This document shows positions 55,581 to 64,000 of a DNA stretch of 64,000 bases, piece after piece; the stretch's first letter is position 1; the number at the start of each line of letters is the position of its first letter. The position numbers and the translations under genes are program-made. The stretch is from Meandrina meandrites (taxonomy: Eukaryota; Cnidaria; Anthozoa; Scleractinia; Meandrinidae). Below the pieces are notes generated by a model. The model ran no database searches, was not told the origin of the DNA, and saw nothing but the letters and a program-made list of their open reading frames with translations. The stretch covers positions 37,510,356-37,574,355 of the forward strand of contig OY855907.1 of NCBI GenBank assembly GCA_963693305.1, given 5' to 3'.

Positions 55581-57210
55581 TATAGTAAAGACCAGTAAAG
55601 AAAGACTGCGGATATTAATCCCCCTTTTAGGAGAGAGAAGTCTGGGGAAGAGTACGAGAGAAGGTGTCAGGGGGGATGGGCTGGGGAATCTTTCTTAAAG
55701 CTATACCTCACACACGTCAATTTGTGTCAACGTTACTGTTTCGGGATTCCGAAACTTCTCAGTGAAATGGTAAAATATTTTGTAATAAAAATGAACGCTA
55801 ATAAAGAACGACGTTTCAACCGTTGAGCGGTCATTTCAAGTTCAGTCCAAGTAATGTATAAATATATAGTAAAGAAGACAGGCAAAAGATTGTCGCAAAA
55901 ATAGACCTGAACAAATGCTTTTTGTACAGGTTGAGTTAGTGTTGAGTTTTGACTTCAGGATTCTAAAAAACGCATTTCAAATATGAGATAGCCTGCGTTG
56001 CAGCCGGACGTGTCGCATAATCCTGGGTATACTATACCGGCGGTTTAGACTTCTGCGACGCAGGCTAATACGAGACAGTCGAGCTTGTCTTCGCGATGTC
56101 ACCTGGTTCCTTTCTATGTTGTTCATATATGTCGTTCTTTATAAGCGCGCATTATTACCACGAAATCGATTTAAAAACCTTCCTGCCTCGAAGTGTTCAA
56201 GCTTTAGTTGACTTAACTTTAGCGGAAGATTACTGAAAATGCTTTTTGTCATTTTAGTTTCGTACAGTTGAAATTCTAGTATCAACTTCCTGCAATAATG
56301 GCAGATAACGATTTAACTGTGAAGTCCTTGATTTGTGTAATAATACTTTCTAGCTCTCTCTTAAATATTCTTTTACTTTTGTATTTTTCCTGCCGCGTCA
56401 ATTGGTTGTTTTGCGTTTTTTTGACAGTGAAATGGGGAAAAGCTGCTCTAGCAAACATGAGTGTGGGTGGGGTAATAATCACAAGCTTGGAACGCCTCTT
56501 GAAAAGTTTCCTTGCTATATTTGTTTTCTATATTTAATAAAGATACAATTGTGCAGGGAGAAAAGTATAAATAGGTAAATAGATCTGGCAATAAAGTAAT
56601 TGATATTGCATTTTCAAATTACTGAGGTCTTTTGATTGTCTGCCGTCGTAAGTTTCTATATGGACTCAGCATGTTGCAGGCTCTCGACTGCTGGCGAACG
56701 AGACCAGCGGAGCGAAATAAAGGCAAGCGAAGGGGTCTGTGTAGGAAAAAGAACCAAGCGGGGCTCTGGCAGGTTAATGGCTTTCGTGACCTTCTCTCAC
56801 TAGCCCCCTCATTTTTAAGTCGCTCGCGCGGCGGCACGGCCCCATCAACTGAGGGCCTGGAAATTGTTAACCTCCACTCAAAAGTCTTAATGAATTTTGC
56901 AACTGTTCCCCTTGTTGAACTTCATTGATTACACAGTTGCAAAAGTGTTATTAGGAATACTGACCAATTACAATTTAGGTTGTGGTTCATCCTGGGAGGA
57001 CCTGACCAAAGCTAGTCAATAAGTATTTGATCATAACACCTTTATTGAACTCCCACTCCGCGTCTAGCATAGACACAAACGAGTTAACCCCGGTAAACTT
57101 GCCTTTGACTTGTTCATATGCGTTATGAGAGTACGTTCCATTTTTACAGCCTGGCCGGTCAGACAAACAAGGACCGACTGTTGTAAAATGGAATGACATT
57201 TTCCGATTAA

Positions 57211-57599
57211 GGTGGGGGTACACCCGATTTTGAGTGAAATTTTAAGAGGTTTAAGGAAGGGATAGAAGAAAGAAAATTATTTTTGAAACACTAACAGACA
57301 GTTGACCCCCACGCAAGAGCACCCCAGGTTGTCCATATACTAATTTTTAACTTCAAATTCTAATTTTAAAATCACATGAAATCTTTAAAATTTCTTATTT
57401 CTCCAAATTTTACTAATCCTTTGAGAAAAACTATCTCTTTCCAAACATCCCAAAAAATCACCAAAAAATTTACAAAACACCGCTTAACATAGCTTTGTGA
57501 AATGAGCATAGAGCTTCTGGATTACTTGAAACGTAGACGAGATATTGGCATTAAACCAAGATTAGCGGTGGAAAAACAGGCTTCAGGTGTACCCCCACC
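57211..57599. mobile_element. 389-bp element with TTAA target and GGTGGGGGTACACC ends
   Basis: TTAA at 57207-57210 and 57600-57603. The terminal repeats GGTGGGGGTACACC are exact inverted copies. No coding capacity. The flanking DNA (GGTCCGACC/GGTCGGACC-like) suggests insertion into an older repeat. Confidence 0.82.
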
Positions 57600-58405
57600 T
57601 TAAACAATCCTTTTCCTATTGCCCCCCCCCCACCCATTTCTGAGAAGCTACTAAACTGAAGTAAGGCAACTAACCTAGATTGTCAAAATGGAACGGTAAA
57701 TGATTTAGGTCCGACCGATCCAAAGGTGGTCCCAAATATTCCGGTCGGACCGAACCGAACCGAAACGGACCATTCCACTTGACTTCCGACTGAAATTGCC
57801 GAAAATTTTGGGTAAATGGAAAGCACCGCTATTTCCCTCGCGCGCAGATGATTGCTTCTCGAAGATTTTTGGGAGCAAAGTACAGTGTACTCGTAGCTAT
57901 AGCCTGTAGATAGTTCTTATTGACCAAGCGTGAGATCCAGATGCAGAAGTATTGACCGAGTTTCCTGTTAAACTAATAAACAAATATTCACTAATAAACA
58001 CACACAAAAAGAAATGAACGAGGTCAATATTTCTTATAGCCTTGGTCAATACGATATTTTCCTTACGCAGAACAATGTTGCTAAAAATGTCTAGAGCGCG
58101 CGAACCGGGCACGGTTGAAATACGAGCTATCCAAATAAAAAAACCCAGGACCACTCGTTTAACCAATCGCATTGCGCTATTCAGTTAACCTTGCGCGCGG
58201 AGCAGAAGAATGAATACAGTTTTAGAAGCGCGCAACAAATCAAGGTGATTTTCTCCCTTCTGCACTCGGAAGACACCAAGATCAGTTTTAAATAGGGCGA
58301 TTTTAATTGCCATTGCGTCGAATGATTTATTAACCTGTCAAATGCATATTTTACCAACAGTATTTTGACACCCAGGATCGATATTTTCGCGTGACCTTAC
58401 TCTAA

Positions 58406-58579
58406 GGGCGCGTTCGTTTGGGATCAATCCGGAATAAGAATAACTAGGAATAATACAAGTTAGCGTTCGTTTGGCTGCTCTTCCTATTCCGGAATACTTG
58501 GATTTCCATTCCGGCTATTCTGCTCCCAGGAGCAGAATAGCTGGAATATATTCCAGAATATTCCCAAACGAACGCGCCC
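58406..58579. mobile_element. 174-bp MITE with TAA target duplication
   Basis: TAA at 58403-58405 and 58580-58582 flanks GGGCGCGTTCGTTTGGGA and its exact reverse complement. A 3-bp TAA/TWA target and GGGC-GTTCGTTTGG ends fit a PIF/Harbinger (Tourist-like) MITE. Confidence 0.85.
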
Positions 58580-58703
58580 TAAATAGCGCGTTCTTCGCGA
58601 AGGGTTATTTGTGACGTCATAATTCACGCGCGACCAGTAATCCGTGGAATGAGGAGATGAAAAATATTCCTTCAACTCTAAAATGTGAACAATCAGCAAG
58701 GAA

Positions 58704-60971
58704 ATGTGTTGGTTCCTCCGGATGAGAATAGCAAGGTAAGTACAACATTTTTTCAAGGTGTAGAAAATTGTCCAGTGCAAAATATGCGCGCGGTGTTAAG
58801 ATTTATCTCTTTTTGCGGACCGGAAGCGTGAGTAAAACGCGCTGACCTGCCATACACCGATAACATAAAATGTGCAAAATTTGTCGATAACCTGCACGAC
58901 TGATCGAGACAATAGTTGACCACCTAGTTTCCACACAAAATTGAACCTTTGATACGTTTCTGATCCTTTTATTTGTTTTACAAAATTCTCCGCCCATCAA
59001 AGAGCTCGATCATACCCTCGCATGCAATTAACGTGTATTACAATCTAAAATATTGTGTTTCTCATCCCAACTTAGCTCACTGGGAAAACTGATCCTGAAA
59101 ATAAAATGGCGAGTTATTAATTGTGCGGTGTTCTGGTTTGTTATCCATACTTTTAGTGCTCTGCGCCGACTCTCTAAGAGATAAAACGTGGAAAACGGTA
59201 AATTTCTATTCTTTCACGGGAAAAAAAGAACTCACAATTGACCTTGCTCCTAATGTGTGGCTTCATAGTCTAGCTGATAGAGCATTGCACCAGTATCACG
59301 GAGGTCACGGGTTCAAATCTTGTTCAAGCCCTAATTTTTTTTTTCAGGCCTTTTTTTTTGCAATTTTTTTAAGGGCCTTTGTCACACTTCTGCGCAAGTG
59401 CGGCAATTTCGATTTCTGATCCGACGGAACACTTGTCAAAGTAAATTTCTGTGATGAAAATCCTTTTCCATCGACCTTGTGAGGCTTATAAAAGTTATAA
59501 CAACGGTATTGAAGAACTATGCCTTCAGAGGGGTTCATTTAATGGAAGAACGACGCTAACTTGAATATTTACGTCAACTCTGAAAGTTTGTTTTAAAAAA
59601 ATTAAGACCACTGCTTTCATTTTTCTCGTCACCAGGCGAAAAAAAGCCACCGAGCAAAAAGCGCTAAGTCTGAAAAAATCCATGGTGGACTCTTTCAACA
59701 AACTATCATCTTCTATGTCAGCGGTAATGGGAGCACAAGGCAGCAGGGCTTCGCAATCAGGTCGCCCCTCCGTAAGGGAGCCTGGGGCGGCTGGTCAGAG
59801 AGGGACTGGAAGGGGAGCCGTAAGAGGGACGGTACGTGGTGGTGACAAAGGCGCCGGAAAAGGAGCAGTAAAAGGCCCCGGTCAACCTCCTCACCCGGGG
59901 GTCAACACCCCACTAATTAACCCAAAAGAAAAGGCAGATAAATCACGATCGGCGGCAAATAATGCTAAAAAAGTTAAAAGGAAAAAGAAGAAACAGAAGA
60001 AAGCTGGGAAAGATACGGGCCAGGTAAGAAGCAATCTAAAATAAAGTATGTATGTGTGTATGTAATCTTTTAATTAACAAAAAGGCAGTTGAACTGAGTG
60101 TCTGTTTTATCTCTTAACTTAGAATGTAGAACCTCGAATTAGACAAACATCTTAAGAAATGGGAGAAACTAATTAAAGTACTTACGTAAACTTAGTGTGA
60201 TATTTTAAAATATGTGGTTACGGGGGTGGGCGTATGCATGGTGGTATATGTAAATCCTTTTTTTTTTTTTCCTGTCTATTAGCACATTGTTATTAATACA
60301 CTAGCACCTAGCACACTGTAATATTTGTATTTTGTAATCTTTGTATTTTGTAACTCAAATCAATAAAAAAACAATAATAATAATAAAAAAAAGAATGTAG
60401 CTTGCAACATTATACACCAAAATTTAAATGAGCAGTGCGGGCGTCAGTCTCGTATCTGATTCGTTCCCAGGCATTTTTCCTTGTCGAACTGACGAGAGCA
60501 GAGTGGGCGGCCAGCCCATCATCCTCTTCGCGTCCCCGAGTTGCATTGAGAAGAGTCAGGTCTCGTATGTAACACAGCTTAGCATGTTGTCCGTATGTCG
60601 ATTGTAGCCACATATGCTCATATGCACACGTTTTCCCGCGCTGTTTGTCGGCTACATGTACCTACTTCAAGTTTTGATTGGTTCACTGGATTGTCTGTGT
60701 CCTTTGTGATTGGCTAGAGTGATTGCTTTGGTTTTAGTCTGAATCGCTCCTGAAATAACGTTTATATTTTTTCTTGTCGCAGCTTTTACCGGAAGTAACA
60801 AGCACGTTACCCAGCCTGTGTAGATTCTTCAAGAAACCACAGAGACAACAGGGAGCCCACTTGCCAAGTAAAAATTTCCGCAAGCAATTTATGTGTCATT
60901 CTTGGGAGGGTGGGGTGGTGGAATTAACCGCCCTTGACGATATTCAGGAAGAAGATGAGGAGGAACATTGA
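58704..60971 (+). CDS. Unrecognised basic low-complexity protein (tentative 3-exon gene)
   Basis: I do not recognise this protein. Proposed exons: 58704-58735 (start MCWFLRMRIAR, GTAAGT donor, phase 2), 59636-60023 (good pyrimidine tract and CAG acceptor, GTAAGA donor), 60783-60971 (CAG acceptor, TGA stop). Junctions close to give 202 residues. The middle exon is RRKKATEQKALSLKKSMVDS, then a Gly/Arg/Lys-rich stretch (GRGAVRGTVRGGDKGAGKG) and a Lys-rich run (KKVKRKKKKQKKAGKD) that could act as a nuclear localisation or nucleic-acid-binding segment. The last exon is less biased (LPSLCRFFKKPQRQQG) and ends acidic (QEEDEEEH). AATAAA overlaps the stop codon. Exon 1 is the weakest part; translation could instead begin at ATG 59682. 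A transposon-derived protein is an alternative. Confidence 0.42.
59259..59330 (+). tRNA. tRNA-Thr-like pseudogene or SINE head
   Basis: A 72-base segment with A-box-like TAGTCTAGCTGATAGAGC and B-box GGGTTCAAATC. The acceptor ends GGCTTCA/TCAAGCC pair 6 of 7. The loop position 34-36 reads AGT (Thr). The D and anticodon stems are badly mismatched, and a T-run follows, so it is more likely a tRNA-derived SINE head than a working tRNA. It lies in the proposed first intron of the 58704 gene. Confidence 0.5.
60250..60395 (+). repeat. Possible non-LTR retroelement 3' tail
   Basis: TTTGTATTTTGTAACTCAAATCAATAAA followed by (AAT)n/A-rich sequence resembles the 3' end of a LINE-like element. No protein-coding part is seen upstream. 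Confidence 0.35.
60618..60750 (+). repeat. Partial AAAACCAAAACC family copy
   Basis: Shares ACACGTTTTCCCGCGCT, GATTGGTTCACTGGATTGTC and TGATTGGCTAGAGTGATTGC with the other copies, ending just before the acceptor of the last proposed exon. Confidence 0.6.
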
Positions 60972-60976
60972 ATAAA
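60971..60976 (+). terminator. Poly(A) signal overlapping the stop of the 58704 gene
   Basis: AATAAA begins at the last base of the TGA stop codon; further AATAAA-like hexamers lie within 200 bases. Confidence 0.4.
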
Positions 60977-61871
60977 TAATCAGCAAAAAAAAGAAATCTA
61001 TTTTAGGTAGAAACTAATTCCTTTTGCTTTTACACTTGGTTATAGACAGGAGTCTGTGTAAATGGGGTTGAAACTTAATGAAGTTATAGTTACAGTTTTT
61101 CTCCTTGTGATTTACTGTTTTGTTTGTTATGAGCGGAACACTTGGGAGAAAATTAATAAACAAATCACTGTTTTTCTTTGTATATTTTATTAACGAATAT
61201 TGGTTGGCTTCAACGTATAACAATTTAAAAACTGAAAAATGAATTACACTTTTTATTAATAAATAGTTTAGCCAATGATTGATAACCATTATATTCCATT
61301 TTTTTCACGCTATTGGTCTTAATACAAGTTATGCAGCCAAATTGGGGAATTTGGCTTCAAAATATACACTGTGCAAATATTATATTATACTTCGTTATAT
61401 TATTCTTTTACAGGCCGTACACACCAACTTCCGTTTCTTTACTCGTAACCTCCCTGGTCAGAAGTCCATAACTAGTAGTTGTGGACTTCTGCCCTGGTTT
61501 GTTACTGGTTTGTTCTTTGGTGTTTCCTATTAACTGAACTATTCTGAATTTTTATTCAATTTAAAAAATAATTTTGTACAACACAGAAATGGCTTTAAAA
61601 CATCGTGGCAATGCGGTCATTGTTCTTTTAAGCTTTCAGAACCAGAAAGATTTTAAAAATTAATAATTAGTCACACACAAGTGTTCATAAATAAAACCTC
61701 TGTGTTTAATTGACGAGCTAAGATTTAAAGATTGTGTGTTAATCTCGGTGTAAATAAAATTTTTCTGTTTTGGAGTTATTGTTTCGAGGTTCTTTTTGTC
61801 TTGGTCTTTCTTTGTTTTATGTTAGAGGTGAGTTTCACAGATTCTTACACCGAGGATGACCCAAGATATTT
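60977..61871. other. Intergenic, convergent gene ends
   Basis: Very AT-rich. No gene recognised. It should hold the 3' untranslated region of the minus-strand sulfotransferase; a minus-strand AATAAA complement near 61550 is a candidate signal. Confidence 0.4.
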
Positions 61872-63998
61872 TTAATTAATCTGCGATAGTCCACAGGCTT
61901 TGGCTTGTTTCCAAAATATTTGTTTCACAAACTCGTACAATTCGACATCTGCCCAATTGGCTCGCTTTATCTTGTTAATCATTTCTTCACTGACAGAGGC
62001 GGGTTTTTTCCTTCTTCCTTCGTTAAGTCTCATTTCCTCGGGATCTCTCGGAACAACGGGTAAAAAGAATGGAAGTCGCCGTTGAGTAATCTTTAAAGTG
62101 AGATAAAAATGTTCCAGTAATCCAACAACAGCGTAATGGTTCAAAATGTTCTCCTTCGCTCTTTCGAGTGCTTTCTGAGCATCATTCCTGCAAAAGTCCT
62201 CCGTCCCACAAAAAAATCTTGTCATAACATTATGCTTACATCCCTGACTTTGCTTCTCAAAGCATTGCTCGATCGTTTCATTAAACTCTCCTGTCCGGAT
62301 CATCTCATTCACTCGGTCTAATGGTCTGTTCTTGGTCCTCATGTAAGCGTAATGAGATATATACCTCGCGACGGGCTCGCGAATTTGGTTGATGTATGTG
62401 TGAGTTCGCTGAATTTGCAAATCCTTTCTGAAGTAAAAATGTGCATTAAAAAGTAACGGCTGCTTAGTATACTTGACTTTCTTTTCAATAATCATTGGGT
62501 AGGGCGTGGATATTCCTTTGTCATAGAAATCTTCTGTAGTTTCTGCAAGAAAAAGAGAAAAAAACAATTCCAAGTTGGGGAAGCGAGGTGAATTCACATC
62601 TCTTTTCGCGCCATTCACGCGCATTATTGTTGCCGCGCTTTATTTATCGCGCGTTTGCTTTATTTTGCCCGCACTTGAGAGATGTTGAGCCTGCTTCTAA
62701 TCAAAAACCACTGTCTCCGATTGGTTATTACTTGCGCGCGAAAATTCAAAACCGAAGCAGCAACCAATCAGGGCACTTAAAGGATCTGTACAGCTACGTC
62801 ATCAGTACGGGCTCTAGCAAGAAAGGGAAGAAAAACATACAGAGACTTTTGTTTACTAGAAACACAGAAAGAACTTAAGAGAAGTAAAATATAAATTAAT
62901 TAATTAATTAATTAATTAATTAATTAATTAACTAGGGAAAATCTTATTACATGGAAAATATGATAATTGACAAATTGTTTGAAAATCAGTTGACGGAAGT
63001 TTTCCGACAAAAAGCGACGAGTTCGGATATATCTTTATTATTTACGAACATCATCGAAGATTCTCGATCATTTCCGAAACCGACAGACCCCCAACAATCC
63101 TAAATGCAAGGTCCTCCAAACGCACGAAAGAATAAGTTTATTTACTTGTGGTCCGTACGCTTCACAGACGCATCAACTATATACGGTACTTGTACTCTAA
63201 AAGTTAAAATAAAATAAAATGAAAGGCATTTGCAAGTTGTTATTAGAAGAGAAAATCTTCTACAAAATGTGATCCACATAACTGTCATAATAAACCGGCA
63301 TTTTCGTTTGCAATCTTTTAAACTGAAAATCTTAGACTGTGAATCTTTAGAACTGTAACTTTCACCTCTGAGTCTCAAAGAATATATATTCTGTATATCC
63401 TTCATAGTATTCGCTCATGAAGTATATACCAAATCTTTCTGTACTTACGCCTGGTGTAGTCATAGTCCATCATGGCTCCTACAAAGCGGAATAACGCCCC
63501 TGCTGTTTCACTGCCTGTCTTGTAGACTCTGTTGTATAGAACCACGTCAGGTGAAATGGGCTTACATGAAGCTCTGTCCAGGAACTGCAGCAAACCGTTT
63601 CGACTGTCTGTCTTTATACTTTCACTGGACTCGGCATCGTGAGGCAATTTAAATTGATTAGTATCGTTTAACAGCTGGCTTTGGTTGTAGACTCCTAGGC
63701 CGTGCCTCACGACCCAAGTGTGCTTAGATCGTTTTTTTAATCTGGCCAGGGATTTGTAGAATTTTTCTTGCCACTGCTTCACGTCACTTTCATTGACTTC
63801 TGTCAGCTTAAAAGGAGAAGGACGAGAAGTCGCCAACACGTCGGTGATACGTTGATCATCCAGCAATTCGCCTATGACGGCTCTTTTTATGGGATATTGT
63901 TTCTGGTAGATCCATAGGCAAGAGAACAGAATATTTAAACTGACAATGAAAACGAGGATCCTTTTGCGATTTTGCACAAAGCTTGAAAAAAAACCCAT
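61872..63998 (-). CDS. 2-O-sulfotransferase of the HS2ST/UST family (2 exons)
   Basis: Golgi type II membrane enzyme expected to transfer sulfate from PAPS to the 2-O position of uronic acid in a glycosaminoglycan. Exons 63449-63998 and 61872-62542 join in phase 1 (406 residues; human UST has a similar length). The start gives a short basic cytoplasmic tail (MGFFSSFVQNRKRI) and a helix at about residues 14-31. VVLYNRVYKTGSETAG is the 5'-phosphosulfate loop with Lys160. FNAHFYF offers His218 at the family's catalytic base position. INQIREPVARYISHY is the 3'-phosphate site with Arg238 and Ser246 at the usual 8-residue spacing. A Cys-containing segment (CKHNVMTRFFCGTEDFC) matches the family's disulfide region. 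It is divergent, so substrate (heparan versus chondroitin/dermatan) cannot be decided. The start lies three bases from the window end; an upstream in-frame ATG cannot be excluded, but the topology favours this one. Confidence 0.9.
62882..62940. repeat. (TTAA)n microsatellite in sulfotransferase intron
   Basis: About ten tandem AATT/TTAA units (taattaattaattaattaat) in the single coding intron (62543-63448). Confidence 0.9.
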
Positions 63999-64000
63999 AA

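Larger units (their letters stand above)
53037..58703. other. Intergenic region, repeats only
   Basis: No gene recognised over 5.7 kb. A likely ORP1L poly(A) signal AATAAA is at 53261-53266. The rest holds a large palindrome (53614-53760), a hairpin-led repeat (55270-55580), a GAAACGTCG module (about 55805-55845), and elements at 57211-57599 and 58406-58579. A 121-codon minus frame at 53888-54253 shows no family features. Confidence 0.5.

Noticed and set aside
59145..59185. Possible exon between a TTTTAG acceptor and GTAAAT donor upstream of the 59636 exon
   Set aside because: In the only phase that joins the next exon it contains a stop codon.

Overview
This window looks like nuclear DNA of a cnidarian, most likely an anthozoan such as a stony coral. 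That placement is an inference. It rests on intron-rich animal genes (up to 31 coding exons), canonical GT-AG splicing, AT-rich introns and intergenic DNA, conserved metazoan orthologues, and a dense load of short inverted-repeat (MITE-like) elements, tRNA-derived SINEs and Penelope-like remnants. Nothing prokaryotic (operons, Shine-Dalgarno sites, CRISPR arrays, attachment sites) was seen.

Layout: (1) 1755-1985, minus: a compact, uninterrupted G-protein gamma subunit ending in the CaaX box CVLF. (2) 2986-18634, plus: amnionless (AMN), reconstructed as 15 coding exons and 435 residues, with signal peptide, ectodomain, one membrane helix and an NPLY tail motif. (3) 20632-24645, minus: the mitochondrial F1Fo-ATPase inhibitor IF1, four exons and 117 residues. 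(4) 24859-53036, plus: a long oxysterol-binding-protein-related protein of the ORP1L (OSBPL1A) type, 31 coding exons and 1053 residues, with ankyrin repeats, PH domain, FFAT motif and lipid-binding ORD. (5) about 58704-60971, plus: a tentative three-exon gene for a basic, low-complexity protein I do not recognise. (6) 61872-63998, minus: a type II membrane sulfotransferase of the HS2ST/UST family, two coding exons and 406 residues. Every exon junction of AMN, IF1, ORP1L and the sulfotransferase was checked for frame and closes.

The genes do not form one pathway. AMN (endocytic receptor partner of cubilin) and ORP1L (late-endosome/ER contact sterol sensor) both concern the endolysosomal route, but neighbouring position alone is weak evidence for a link. 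IF1 and ORP1L are head to head with only 213 bp between start codons and probably share a bidirectional promoter.

The introns and intergenic stretches are a mosaic of foldback elements. I delimited more than 20, several with clear target-site duplications (TA, TAA, TTAA, 5-bp, 7-bp and 8-bp types), plus nested insertions, a 71-bp minisatellite inside a foldback, a Penelope-like C-terminal remnant, a SINE with a 14-bp target duplication, and a near-perfect 147-bp palindrome. No complete, undescribed multigene system was found. The most useful leads are a candidate 21-nt in-frame microexon of ORP1L, a recurring hairpin module ending in GAAACGTCG, the nested-element geometry, and the unrecognised basic protein gene.
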